From Adiantum capillus-veneris (lineage: Eukaryota; Streptophyta; Polypodiopsida; Polypodiales; Pteridaceae), in the NCBI GenBank assembly GCA_014529385.2, contig CM043966.1, positions 90,874,587 to 90,938,586 on the forward strand: DNA of 64,000 nucleotides, written 5' to 3'. A model generated the notes under the pieces. That model worked only from the letters and a program-made list of their open reading frames with translations. It did not search any database and was not told the DNA's origin. Numbering within the stretch: position 1 is the first letter of the stretch; every line of letters begins with the position of its first letter. Shown piece after piece: positions 38,237 to 49,761 of this stretch. The position numbers were made by a program, and so were the translations under genes.

Positions 38237-39140
38237 TCATGTATTTTGTTGCAATTAAAGTTTTAATTATGTATCCATAAAGCTTATTATTAATTTCATG
38301 AAGTTGTGTTTTACAAGGCTTGATGATGATTCGGAGTCTGAGGATTGAGTCATGTTCTACATGGTTGTAGTTTTTGTCATGTGGCTTGCTTTATGGCTGC
38401 AAAGAGCAGCACCTTTATTTATGTATCGCTACAGGGTTTTTGTTATGGTTATCTAGCATTTTCATTTATGGCTGCCAATGAGCAACAATACCGCGCGCTT
38501 CTGTATCAGAGGCGATGAACCATTTTGATGTACTCAGAACAACTTATTTTAGTAGTGTCAGTCTCTTGTTTATGTGATTGTCGGACATTGAAATTTTGTT
38601 TGGTCATGCGTTTTTCCATGCATTCGGTGCAATGTTATTAGGCGTTTTTTGTTGGAAAATGCTATCTTTATGATGTTGGCAATGTGTGGTTTGTTGGTTC
38701 GCATGATTGTCCAACAACGAACGGACGTGAACGGACGTACGCATGTGCGCACAGGACGTGGCCGGATGAAACAGGTGGTTTTTTTGACCGAACGGAAGCA
38801 CGAACGGATGCTTGTGCGCGAAATGGCGAAAAGTTCGCATCCGTTTGTAGCACTTTTTTGAGAACGAATGGTCGAACGAACAGCCACATGTGCGCTTTAC
38901 ATCTCTCCCCTTTGCTTTTTGCGAGATTGGTGGGCCGCAGCGGCTAACTACGCCCCAAGCCCTACTTTGACGGGTTTGCCGCAGCGGGATGGCGACTCTT
39001 GCCACGTCGTTCTTTCTTGCCGCTGCGGTTCAAGATGAGCTCCATGTGCGCACCTCTTGAGTCGTGACATCGTGGACTTTCCGAAATGAAGGTAGGCCTA
39101 CTAACGTTTTTCCTCGCGCGTAGGCCCAAGCGCGCACACA
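38237..39140. other. Downstream flank of transposase; CpG-rich block with CGAACGGA repeats
   Basis: AT-rich 3' flank to about 38640 is followed by a CpG-rich block (38700-39060) with repeated CGAACGGA/GAACGGACGT and CATGTGCGC motifs in both orientations. This may be the subterminal part of the Harbinger element. The 12-mer CATGTGCGCACC at 39043-39054 is the inverse of GGTGCGCACATG at 34719-34730, a weak candidate for the element ends. Confidence 0.4.
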
Positions 39141-39149
39141 CACCACAAC

Positions 39150-39151
<2 letters not shown>

Positions 39152-39186
<35 letters not shown>
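39152..39186. repeat. (TC)n microsatellite
   Basis: Short CT tract next to the CpG-rich block. Confidence 0.95.
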
Positions 39187-39189
<3 letters not shown>

Positions 39190-40650
39190 AAAACACCCAC
39201 AAGCCCGTGCGCGTACACACAGAGAGTATGAATTGAGTTCTCATGTAAACTTTCAATTTAAGGTTAGTTTATAGAACTTGGGCATGATTGTCAAGCACAG
39301 ATATTCAATGTATGAGCGACAGCGTCATTTGCACTCATAGTTCAAATTAAAGGGTGGGTCATGTGGGACAAATGCCATAACATGAGAAGAGTTGATGCAG
39401 GATTGCTGTGCCAAAGGAGCTGAGGTAGCTCAAAAATGCTCAACTCCACAAGTAATGTTGATGATGTTCCAAGCTGCTCATTGGACAAATACTTGTATCT
39501 TACTTTGCAGAAGTGTATGGGAGTAACACTAGGCGAGAATCATGCCACCCTAGCTTGGGGCCAAATGTTAGTCATATACCTTGTAGTTTGCAGAGTGCTT
39601 GCCCGTCTGCTCATTTTGTCTGGCGGACAATTCACATGCTTTCATGTTTAACTAGTGTGCAACATGGCTTTGTGACTTGGAGGGTAGTCACTTGGCTACA
39701 TCGTTTTTCAAGGTCGCCTTGCTATATGGGGGAACATCTAAAGGTCGAATTTTCTTATTACAGACTCCGGATATAGACAATGCACGGTAGATATGCTGCC
39801 TTTCATTGTGCATGATTTTGACTCCCACCCCCGAGGCTTTGTCCTTCAACTATGGATGATTTTGACTCCCACTTCTGAGGCATTGCCTTTGTCACAATAT
39901 GCACACATTAATTCTTAGATTATTTGGAAGGCTAAATGCACACATCTTGATTGCTAGTCCTTCCCCAACGTCCGATATCTGTCCCACTTTTATCGGGCTA
40001 ATGACCTACTCTAGCCTAATTTCGGCAGCATAACTGCAGTAGGAGGCTTCACAGACAAAATCTTTAAGCAAAAGGTGACTGTCCTTGCGCATTTTAGCAC
40101 TTTCCCAAACCTGGCAAGAAATTGCAGAACGCTGAATTCTTTGTTTTTTGCCCCGAAAATGCAGTAGAACACCTGTACAGTGATCCCCTAGCTTCCTCAA
40201 AGCTCTTGGGGTATTAGGGATAAAAAAGGGTCAAAACCCTTAACCTTCAAAAATACACAGTAGGTTGTAATCTACTATTTTGAGCTTCATTTCGCATGCC
40301 GGTACCATCCGTAGCAAGCCCTCAAGCTCCTGCACTTGTAGGGCTACTTGCTCTTTGGATCGGATAAGATTTCTCGTGTGAAATCTCTTCGAGTTCACTT
40401 GTACCTGTGGGGGATTAGCAATTAGCTAATCGAGTACCTATGCAAGAGGCTCTTGCCTTGGCAATCGCGCTTGAACCCACTCAACCGTACATACAGATGA
40501 AAAGCCCTTGAGCTAAGCATTACGTTGCTGTATTCAAAGGGAGAGAGAGGTGCACAAGAGCGGAATCATCGTGCTACATAGAACACCCATTAAAGCTGTG
40601 ATCACCTACACCCACTACTCACACACGTAGTCTCACAATGAAGGAGAGGC
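39190..40650. other. No recognisable gene; may include an LTR on the minus strand
   Basis: No coding signature is present. A stretch at about 39790-39900 repeats GATTTTGACTCCCACYYCYGAGGC twice. The right part probably belongs to the minus-strand LTR whose other edge is at 41773. Confidence 0.35.
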
Positions 40651-40658
40651 AGACCAAA

Positions 40659-40660
<2 letters not shown>

Positions 40661-40717
<57 letters not shown>
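40661..40717. repeat. (TC)n microsatellite
   Basis: About 57 bp of CT inside the presumed minus-strand LTR region. Confidence 0.95.
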
Positions 40718-40719
<2 letters not shown>

Positions 40720-40957
40720 ATGGGCGCTCCTATCTGATATGGCCTTGCAAGTTCACTTGGAGCTGCCATATGTCCAGTTTGCCTCTTTTGAGTTAATTTC
40801 TTAGTACCCACCAACTTATAAAGTGTCGTGTGGGGCCTAAATGACTTTGAGCTGAGCCTAGCCAACCCTTTACTTCTTGGATTTTAGTGCCGATTGGCCC
40901 GACCAACTCGTGGCGACATAGTCTTCAGTGCTGGCAGGTGAAACTCTTGGTTGTCGG

Positions 40958-41642
<685 letters not shown>

Positions 41643-41773
41643 GTCGGCCGTTTCACATTGGCCATACAATGTCCGGTCATTTGTGACTTAAAAAAGGGGG
41701 TCCCAAAAATTAAATAAAAATCAAGGGAAAGAAACCAACAACTAAGGTTAGTGGCTGTCACAGCCTTGTGACA

Positions 41774-42932
41774 TACCCCCTCTTGAAATCGCCAATGCCC
41801 ACAATTGCACGCCAGCTATACATGCCATAGATGATTTAGTGTGGTTAGCACCCTTTTATTATCACATGTATCCACAAGAAAGGTCATGGAACATAGACAC
41901 AAATGGCTTAATAAAACCCTCTTACCTTTGTCATTTCCATATATCATAGAAGTGAGCATTGTACCTTTTAACACTTGTTGAGCGATGTAAACTTCTTGCA
42001 CTTTTTTACCAGATTGTTGATTATGGATGACAGAGGGGGATCTCTTCTCTTCTTGAAGTAGAGGATGTTCTTTGATTTTCCATTGTCCATTTAAGGATGG
42101 AAGTTCCAGTTCCGGCCTCAGGTGACTCTTGTTCATCCAGTATGTAGCAGTTAAGGTGCATATTCTAGTGCATGTGTTGGAGTTGGCTTTGATAGGCAGA
42201 GGGGGTAACTTCTATCTCTCGAACCACTTCTTGTTTAATCATCCGACTTCCTTGGATGAGGTTTAGAGGTGGAGCATGTGGTGCTAAACTCTTAGCCGAC
42301 AATGGCAACCTTCTATGGGTGGTTTCCTAGATGTTCGACACCAGATTTGTTGAGATCCTTTGGATAACAGGTTTGCACTTATTGTCGACAGTTGGTGGGG
42401 ACGTCTAGCTCCTACTTCCGCAATCAACAACATTTGGATGCTTCTTCGAAACATCCTTTGGAGAGCTCCAACCTTGGGGGCAGCCCATTTAGGGTGCAGA
42501 TTTGGCCACGACTGGCTAGTATAGCAAGTTCTTTGCCCTTGTAGTTTTTTGCCCAACTTTTTGCAATGTTATAAATCAGCCCCATCATATTTCATGGGCT
42601 TGTTCCTCGAGCCGGTTCCTTTACTCTCCCTTGAGGATTGTATTGGATATTGATTGCACAGTTCAGTTGTGGGTATGCTCTCTTCAACACAATTACAAGG
42701 GACAATTTTTTCGAAGATTTTAAGGAAGCAAGTTACAACAGTGGGTGCTCTTCCGAGTATGTATGCAGTTTGGCATATTGTATTAGATTGTATCTACAAG
42801 TTTTGATCTTTACAGATGCAGAGAAGTGGCGGTCATTTTGTGCTTGAGTAGCTAGGTTCTTTTTGGACCCTGATGGCTTCTTTGGCAAACATGATCCCCA
42901 GGTGATGGATGACCTTTCAGGTCTTCCTATTC
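41774..42932 (-). pseudogene. Internal 3' part of retroelement 4, decayed
   Basis: Minus-strand coding-like fragments (42136-41816, 42556-42284 and about 42930-42730 reading GRPERSSITWGSCLPKKPSG) lie upstream of the polypurine tract of the 41773 LTR. No recognised RT, integrase or protease motif is present, so the class is unknown. The LINE poly-A end at 42933 abuts it, so the LINE probably inserted here. Confidence 0.35.
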
Positions 42933-43236
42933 TTTTTTTTTCCGAGAAAAAGATCCTTATATTAGTCAATATAACTACCCATAGGGCTACAACCACCTCT
43001 ACTAGAGAGGGCTAAATCAACCATAAGGGGAGACTCTCCCAATGAAAAAACAATATATGTACAATGAGGACTAAATCAGGAGATGGAAGGAGGGAAAAGC
43101 CACTTAAGTGGACGGTAGTGCCATCTAAGCTCACTCCGGACCATGGTGAAGAAAGGCCTAGGGCCCCAGAGTCGAAGGAATGTCTCTCTGCGCTCCCGCA
43201 TGCGATCGGAGCTACCTTGAAGTCTCTTGAACTATC

Positions 43237-43884
43237 TGTAACAAATTGTTGACGTGTTAAAGCCTAAAGAATGGAGTCAACTTACATATGTGGCCGAGGG
43301 GCCTAAACCCTAATTCTGGAAACCCTAACCCTAAAACCTGTAAACCCTAATTTTGGAAACCCTAATCCTAAAACCTGCAAACCCTAATTCTAGAAACCCC
43401 CTAAAACTGTAGAAACCCTAACCCTAACCCTAAGGGCAGCAGACAGATTCCGAAAATTGCGCTGACATGATGACGTGGCAGGCTATACGGATTTTCGCGT
43501 TTTGCGCTGGCTGATGATGTGGCAGGTTGTACGGATTTCCGTAAATTGTGCTGGCAGCTTTTTGGCTTTGCTTTTTGAGTTTTAAAGGCTTTTTACTATA
43601 ACTGCTTTTCAGGCCAAGGGCCTTCAAATATGAGGCTAGGGCTCATTCTCTGGCATGCTTCTTGGAAAAGGTGCAAAATTTGGAGTACAGGCTTGTACTT
43701 TGATGATGCAACATAAAGAAATACCGAAAGGGGCGCCAAGGTTTGGGGCCAATACTCTCTGGGGTGGAATTCTGCCACTCTGTGTCGCGTGTCGTCTCTC
43801 TCTTTCAGTTCAGTTGTGATTGAAGTGCTAAAAGTCTGTTCAGTCTGTTCTTTTCTATTGGCACGTGGTGCCCGTCTTGTGACA
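43237..43884 (+). repeat. 5' LTR of the 2.8-kb element (telobox-rich)
   Basis: It runs from TGTAACAAATTG to CTTGTGACA. Positions 43310-43435 hold many AAACCCTAA, AAACCCTAAT and CCCTAACCCTAA units, like the plant telomere/telobox. A TATA-like CAAATATGAGG is at about 43625-43635. It is 116 bp longer than the 3' LTR, mainly through extra telobox units and a duplicated GTGGCAGG...TACGGATTT block. Confidence 0.93.
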
Positions 43885-43885
43885 G

Positions 43886-43896
43886 TGGTATCAGAG
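43886..43896 (+). promoter_or_regulatory. tRNA-Met-type primer-binding site
   Basis: TGGTATCAGAG starts one base after the 5' LTR and matches the common plant LTR-element primer site for initiator tRNA-Met. Confidence 0.88.
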
Positions 43897-44749
43897 TATC
43901 AGGCGTGTGCTTTTCTAAAAGCATACCGGTCCTACAAAAGAGCAGACAAAGCTATTGGAATTTGATTCGAGGTATTTTCGCCCTCCAACCCGGACTTATT
44001 AGCCACTCCCACCCTTACTTCATCGCGCATCGGGCCCGCTCCCGTCTTCACCGTAGTGTCTTACAGGGCATAAGCCAATTAAGATCACTTGCAAGAGAAG
44101 GATCCAGATTTGTTTCAAGTCACTGTTTTTTGTCTCAGAAGCAGTGCTATGCAGATCTTGATGTCTACAACTACCAAGCAGCATACTCCAAGTACTTGGC
44201 AAGCGTTCAAGAAAATTTTTGCCCGAAGTTATATAGTTTTTGACATCTTCCTTCGGAGTGCAACTTCTGGCAGAGTCGGGTATCCTGAAATGCTTGCCAT
44301 GGAAATCCTAGCAGATTATATCTTGAAATTTCTCAACATCCCTCAGTGATGTCTCTTCACGATCAGATAACTTTGGAGGTTCAATGCGATTGCTATCTTG
44401 GGACTACCATCGCCGCCAAAGAAACACTGTTTGTCCAAGAGCTTATAGACCATGCTGTCCTCGACTACGACCTTATGGAAGAAACCTAATCCTAATTTTT
44501 GGTGCAAGTTTCAAGATGGAAAGGCAATCGACTTTTCGAGCTCGACTGATGTCGAGATTGCTTTTTAAGTTTGAGTTCTGTTTGATCTTGTTTGATGATC
44601 CTGTTTGGAATTTGTTTGAAATGGATGGTATCTGTTTTGAACCTGTTTTGGTGCCGATTTGAATTGTTTGACTCTGGTTTGATACTGGTTTCAATGATTG
44701 GTGACTTTACTCCCGGGTGGAGAAGTGAGAAATACTGTTTTGGTATTGT

Positions 44750-45115
44750 TTGAACCTCGGAACGACGCAGGCCGATGCCTGGGGAGCGTTTCATTGTATG
44801 TTTGAAAACCTCCGAATGACGCAGGCCGATGCCTGGGGAGCGTTTGGTTGTATGCTTGTAAAATAATTATTGTTGTGACTCCCGGCCCGGACCTGGATGG
44901 TTATGCAGGAGGAGTATTAAGAAGTCTGAGCAGTGGTTACTCTTAGCACCTCCAAATGACGCAAGCTGCGGTTTGGGGGGCGTTTGGTTGTAAAAGGCCT
45001 CTATATCTCCCGGCCCGGACCTTTTTAGCTTATGCGGGAGGAGTGATGAGGGAGTCGTTGAATATCTCCCGGCCCGGACCTTGTTAGGTTATGCGGGAGG
45101 AGTGTTCATCGGTGG
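44750..45115. repeat. Two interleaved tandem motifs inside the 2.8-kb element
   Basis: CGACGCAGGCCGATGCCTGG with GGAGCGTTT occurs twice and a diverged form a third time (about 44758, 44815, 44953). CTCCCGGCCCGGACC followed by TTATGCRGGAGGAGTG occurs three times (about 44880, 45007, 45066). Such structured repeats in an element without coding capacity may act in RNA packaging or simply reflect slippage. Confidence 0.85.
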
Positions 45116-45315
45116 CTTTATGTTTCTATGTCTTGTAACATGCATATTTGAGCATTTGTGTTGCATTTGATGTGCCAACCACTGAATATTCCTAATTGGA
45201 TGAGATTGCCTGAGTATGTAATTTTAGTGCATCAAGACACCCGTGGAAGATCAGTACGGTATGGGTGTGATGGCTAATTTTACTACGCCAGAATATCAAG
45301 AGTTCTGATCTGGAG

Positions 45316-45412
45316 AAAGGAGAAGCTAACTCCTTGATCAAACAGCCGAAAGGAGAAGCTAACTCCTTGATCAAAAGAGCAGAAAGGAGAAGCTAACTCC
45401 TTAATAAAAAGA
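45316..45412. repeat. Three ~33-bp tandem units, each a small hairpin
   Basis: AAAGGAGAAGCTAACTCCTT starts at 45316, 45349 and 45383. AAGGAG pairs with CTCCTT around AAGCTAA. The array lies about 100 bp before the polypurine tract. Confidence 0.9.
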
Positions 45413-45521
45413 GCAAACTGATTGTCCCTCGGAATGACCCTCCGAAATTTTTGAACTAACTTGAGTTGTTTTGCAGATATGCTGTAATCGCGGACGATTA
45501 CTCTCTTTCAAGAAGGGAAGA

Positions 45522-46053
45522 TGTAACAAACTGCTGACGTGTCAAAGCCTAAAGAATGGAGTCAACTTACAAATGTGGCCGAGGGGCCTAAACCCTAATT
45601 CTGGAAACCCCAACCCTAAAATTGCAAAAACCCTAACCCTAACCCTAAGGGCAGCAGACAGATTCCGAAAATTGTGCTGACATGATGACGTGGCAGGTTG
45701 TACGGATTTTCGTAAATTGCGCTGACAGCTTTTTGGCTTTGCTTTTGCACCAGAAGCTTTTGAGTTTTAAAGGCTTTTTACTATAACTGCTTTTCAGGCC
45801 AAGGGCCTTTAAATATGAGGCTAGGGCTCATTCTCTGGCATGCTTCCTGGAAAAGGTGCAGACTCTGGAGTACCGGCTTGTACTTTGATGATGCAATATA
45901 AAGAAATACCGAAAGGGGCGTTGGGGCCAATACTCTCTGGGGTGGAATTCCGCCACTCCGTGTCGCGTGTCGTCTCTCTCTTTCAGTTCAGTTGTGATTG
46001 AAGTGCTAAAAGTCTGTTCTTTTCTATTGGCACGTGGTGCCCGTCTTGTGACA
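45522..46053 (+). repeat. 3' LTR of the 2.8-kb element
   Basis: This 532-bp copy matches the 5' LTR except for length changes in telobox and linker segments. It keeps the CTTTAAATATGAGG box. It ends GTGACA next to CTATC. Confidence 0.93.
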
Positions 46054-46092
46054 CTATCCCCTAAGAGTATGGATCAACTTTAGTTAAAAATC

Positions 46093-46878
46093 TCAAATAG
46101 TCTCTACTGGTGGCACAAGGCGAGCCTCGAAGATGCGGAAGCAACGGGCCCGCCAGATGAACCAGAGTGTCATGCCACAAACGAACTCCCAATACACCTC
46201 TCTCACTGCACCACTCCTGTGGGTAAGCTCTGTAGCAGGCTGGAGTGTAGGACGACCCCCCTGTAACACTATCATCCTGTTGGTGGAGGATAGCTCAAAC
46301 TGTAGTACAAGGCTTGTGAGGGTGGACCAAGCAGCTACCCCCGTGTACTGTCGTGCTGTGGAAAGAGCTGGCATCAGCCGAAGGACCTGAAGCCAAACAT
46401 ACTGTGCCATAGGGCAGTCCCACAAACAGTGACGCTGACTCTCCAAAGGATCGTCACAAGGTGCACATGCTGCTGAAAGGCCACTATGTACTAGCCAGCT
46501 CCCCACTGCTGTGGCTCTATGTGCAACTAGCCACTGGAACAAAGTGACTCTCCGCGGCTGTCTGGCATCCCACAACCTCGCCCAAAGGGCTGACAAGAAC
46601 TCTGCTGTGAGACCCTCTTCCTGCCAATGAAGTGTTGCAGCAGGACGAGCCTCTCTCCGTGCTGCCAGTATGTGATGTCCCAGTCGAACAATGTTCTGAA
46701 AGACGGGGACCCGTGGATGGTCGGCTGAAGAGAAAGGGTCCCTCCAAAACCACTCTCCAGGATCCCATTGCACTCGTGCCAGTGGGCAGCTCTCCCAAGC
46801 CCAAAGCCTCCAATGGCCTATTGTCGCAAGAGCTGCAAGGTCAGGATTGATGACACAAGTCCTTTCGCAGATGCCCAA
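46093..46878 (-). pseudogene. LINE ORF2 C-terminus with zf-RVT domain
   Basis: A 261-codon open stretch reads the reverse-transcriptase zinc-binding region: RVTLFQWLVAHRATAVGSWL, then CAPCDDPLESQRHCLWDCP (the C-x2-C...H-x4-C finger) and FVCGMTLWFIWRARCFRIFE near the end. This region lies after the RT in plant L1-type LINEs and binds nucleic acid. It is only part of ORF2, whose upstream portions lie at 47997-49061 and 59845-60790. Confidence 0.85.
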
Positions 46879-46890
46879 TACTCGGATCCT

Positions 46891-47070
46891 CTAAAAACAA
46901 CTCTCTGCAACCTGTGGAGCCTCTACTGAGACTCTGTGTAGTCGACCCTCACCCGGATGTCGAAGAACATGGAGGGTACAGTCTCTGAGAAAGCTCGAAC
47001 TACGGTGAGGACCTCCAGTCGCGTGAAGGTCCCCATCCATCTGGGAGCTGTTGTCTCTAGAGGTATGAGC
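46891..47070 (-). pseudogene. LINE ORF2 fragment between zf-RVT and the nested retroposon
   Basis: Minus-strand sequence joins the zf-RVT part to the upstream LINE sequence once the 858-bp insert is removed: RHRSHL/AHTSR-type residues continue into the segment beginning DNSSQMDGDLHATG or its frame-shifted partner. Frame is unstable, so only continuity of the LINE is claimed. Confidence 0.5.
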
Positions 47071-47928
47071 CACTCAACTGGTACTGCGGTTGATGAATCT
47101 AAGGGGAGATGGCTGGACCGATTCAACTCCACCTTCAACGTAATCGACCCTTCGTTGGACCCTGAAGAAAGGACCGTTATCCTCCTTGGTGGGGAGGCTT
47201 GTAGGAAGCGGATGCCCTTTTGGGTACGTCGTGATTTGCACTCGAGGAACGGAACCGCACGGCACGTGCGTGTGGTGAAGTTCCTCGGTGAAGTTATACC
47301 CCGGTACTTGGGTGCTCTACATAGGTGGATGGGGAGATAATGCTCCCCTTCCTATGCTGTTACTTTCAATCCGATCCCTTCCGGGGGAAATGACGTAATT
47401 CTCCCCAAGCGAATCTAGATGAGCTACAAGAGCGCCCAAGTGCCATTCCCTCCCGGAGGGATCAACTTCACCTAAAAAGGGGTTGGGAGGTGCAAAAGGG
47501 AGACACCACCAACCTGAGCGGACGCCACCTATGAGCCGACGCCCTTCCAAGTGGGTATGGCATTTCCTAGGGGAAAACCGTCAGGTTTCAACGGCAATTT
47601 AGTGAGGTGAGCGATAAGTTACCTGGAGGAGGCAACTCCAAAGGGAAGACCGAAGCAAGTCCCGTAGTACTTGGGCCTTTGAACAGAGGTACTTGGTCGC
47701 TGTCACACCCAAATCAAGTTGGCGAAATGGGTCTCTCAAGGGATTAGTCATGGCCCTAAGAGTGTAGATAATTCTCGCCTCTTGTAGTTCAGAGGAAACT
47801 AGTGACAAAAGCGTTTGCCTTCGGTTTCTGGGTGCATAGTCCTGGTCGTTCTTCTTGTATACCTTTTTTGGTGTATGAGGGGAGCGGCCGGGCGTGCCCT
47901 ACCCGACTCCGAAAACAAAACAAAACAA
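47071..47928 (+). mobile_element. 858-bp A-tailed retroposon inserted in the LINE
   Basis: Two copies of TCTCTAGAGGTRTGAGC (47054-47070 and 47929-47945) form a 17-bp target duplication with one mismatch. The insert ends in AAAACAAAACAAAACAA (47912-47928). These are hallmarks of target-primed insertion. An open frame from the left junction to 47340 reads RFNSTFNVIDPSLDPEERTV, FWVRRDLHSR and LGALHRWMGR; no family is recognised. About 570 bp of 3' untranslated sequence with GGGGAGCGGCCGGGCGTGCC follow. It is probably a 5'-truncated LINE or retrocopy on the + strand. Confidence 0.75.
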
Positions 47929-47945
47929 TCTCTAGAGGTGTGAGC

Positions 47946-49066
47946 GATGTCTTGACACATGCTCTGCACCCCTCTCATGCCCTGCAGCTGGATGCTCTAT
48001 AACTCCTCTGGCAAACCTGAGAATTGAAGCCAGTTGACTAGAGTGCGTGCCGGACCCTCTGCCATGGGACCCCAAGAAACATGAGGCCTGCTACCAACCA
48101 GGTGGTCTCTCTGAGTGCTGACCATGGTGTTCCAAACAAGGGGCTCTCTCAAGCGCTCCTCCATGCAAGTGGGCTGGTGCTGCTCGAGGCCTCTCCACGG
48201 TTGCTCCCAAGAGCGAAGCAGGCTCACAACAAAACGATCCTCCAGTCTCCTGCTCAGACCAACTTTGCGCATCTCTGTAAAGATCCATCTGATGGAAGGT
48301 CTCCAAGGGCCTCCTGCCTGAGGCACTCGAGCTCTAAGCCGCTGAAGCAAAAACTCCTTCCAAGACTCCTCCCCTGGAAGCAGTCCTCTGACAACAAACT
48401 TCCCAAGAAGGGCTCTGCTCTGTTGTGCTGGGTCTATTATCCCCAATCCCCCCTAAGAACAAGGTAGAGTGATGACTTGCTAGGCTACTTTGGCCCGGGC
48501 TATCTGAGTGTCGCGCCCTGACCACAGAAAGTTCCTGATCAGCCTCTCTACCTGGTTGATGCAAGAGCTCAAAAAGATTCAACAATATGTAATGTAACAC
48601 ATAGTAGCCAACAACACCTGGTTGGCCACTACAACTCTGTCTGCCAAAGAGAGTTGTGCCAAACTCCAATGTAACAACTTCCTCCTGATGGACAGGAGGA
48701 GGGAAGCAATCTGCTGCTCAGGACAGAAGTCCAGGCCAACCTGACAACCCAAGTAGCGAACTGCAGTCCCTAGGGGAATCCATCTAAAACCCTCACCTGG
48801 AAACCAATCATGCGTAGGAGCACTGTCAACCTAGAAATCCACCGTCTTCCTCCAGTTGATCAGTTCTCCTGATGCACAACAAAACGTCTCAAGAGCCTGC
48901 TCACACCTGTGCATGTTCGCCTCCTAGCCCTCCAAGTACAAAGCTGAGTCGTCTACAAACTTAGAATCCAATAGCTCATCACCTCGAATAGGGAGCGCCT
49001 ACTGTGAAACCAAGAATCTGCTCATCGCCTCAGCATAGAACAGAAAGAGGAAGGGGGTTAGAGGAC
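47946..49066 (-). pseudogene. LINE ORF2 reverse transcriptase, C-terminal half
   Basis: Minus-strand sequence starts CPLTPFLFLFYAEAMSRFL (the usual CPLSP-x-LF block), then FVDDSALYLEG with the catalytic Asp pair at 48936-48959. A TAG follows two codons later. It continues through CASGELINWRKTVDF, YLGCQVG, then 48446-47997 GIIDPAQQSRALLGKFVVRG. This is the palm/thumb of an L1-type RT. Several stops mark it as dead. The AGGAC at 49062-49066 is the target duplication of the gypsy element that splits the domain. Confidence 0.82.
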
Positions 49067-49644
49067 AGTATCGCGGATAGTGTGTCGTGCTCTCTACAGT
49101 GGGTGCTCCTCAGTGCAATGTGCGTGACAATCTCACTCAAAACAGACTGGAAACAAAGGAACAATAGACAACAACTGAGCTCACAAAGACACAACAACTG
49201 CAGACCAGAACATATCACTCGACTCTCTCAAAGAAATGATATAGACTCTGGCGTGGCAGCACACTGAGCTCCAGCCCAGGACTCACAGGTACAATGGGGT
49301 GTCGAGTCTCAGATGTGTGCAGGGATGGTGAAGACGTGGTGTGTATAGACTCTATATCCTAGACAACGACGCTGGACCATCTATGAAGCAGATGATACTC
49401 ATGACCCAACAGCTACTACTCGTATGTACAACCATAAAGAGCCACCAACGGCTCATAAATGTCAGCCATCTAAGTCTATCCCAAAACTGAGTGGTGGTGA
49501 CCTGGCCACGATGTCCACTAGACCACCGTCCGTATCCCTGCCACGTGTCACTGTCCAGCCTAGAGAGTCCGTCCAATGTGAACTAGACTAGGCCAACTGT
49601 ACTAACTGTGTGTCCTGTGAAAGTGGCACTGTAGCCCTGCTACA
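49067..49644 (-). repeat. 3' LTR of element 2
   Basis: About 578 bp, nearly identical to 59189-59778, sharing GCGGATAGTGTGTCGTGCTC and ending GCCCTGCTACA on the + strand. The terminal bases at 49067 differ from the expected TGAGAGCACCGG. Confidence 0.9.
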
Positions 49645-49761
49645 GCTTGCCCGCCACGAAACCACTCACCGTCTCGGTGAGAGAACCACTGAAACTGCTA
49701 AAAGACTGAACTGCAATAATAAATGACTACGGTACTGTCATGGTGAAAAGACTGTCAATCA

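Larger units (their letters stand above)
43237..46053 (+). mobile_element. Complete non-autonomous LTR retrotransposon, 2.8 kb
   Basis: Direct LTRs (43237-43884 and 45522-46053) enclose 1637 bp. Target duplications CTATC flank it exactly (43232-43236 and 46054-46058). The primer site TGGTATCAGAG (43886-43896) and polypurine tract CAAGAAGGGAAGA (45509-45521) are both present. No gag or pol motif exists inside; short ORFs at 43905-44349 are unassigned. It therefore depends on proteins from another element, like TRIM or LARD elements. It is inserted in the 3' UTR of the LINE. Confidence 0.93.

Noticed and set aside
34719-39054. Terminal inverted repeats of the Harbinger element (GGTGCGCACATG and its inverse)
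   Set aside because: Only 12 bp match, flanks show CTTG instead of the expected TTA/TAA duplication, and inner sequence does not match; kept only as a weak candidate.
41816-42136. Chromodomain at the end of retroelement 4
   Set aside because: Considered because of its place before the polypurine tract, but no aromatic cage or WEP-type motif is visible.
43310-43435. Interstitial or true telomere
   Set aside because: The CCCTAA-like units are mixed with non-telomeric spacers and are repeated in the partner LTR at 45590-45650, so they belong to the LTR.
46957-47340. 127-codon + strand ORF as a host gene
   Set aside because: Its first part reads through the minus-strand LINE and only the part after 47071 belongs to the nested retroposon.
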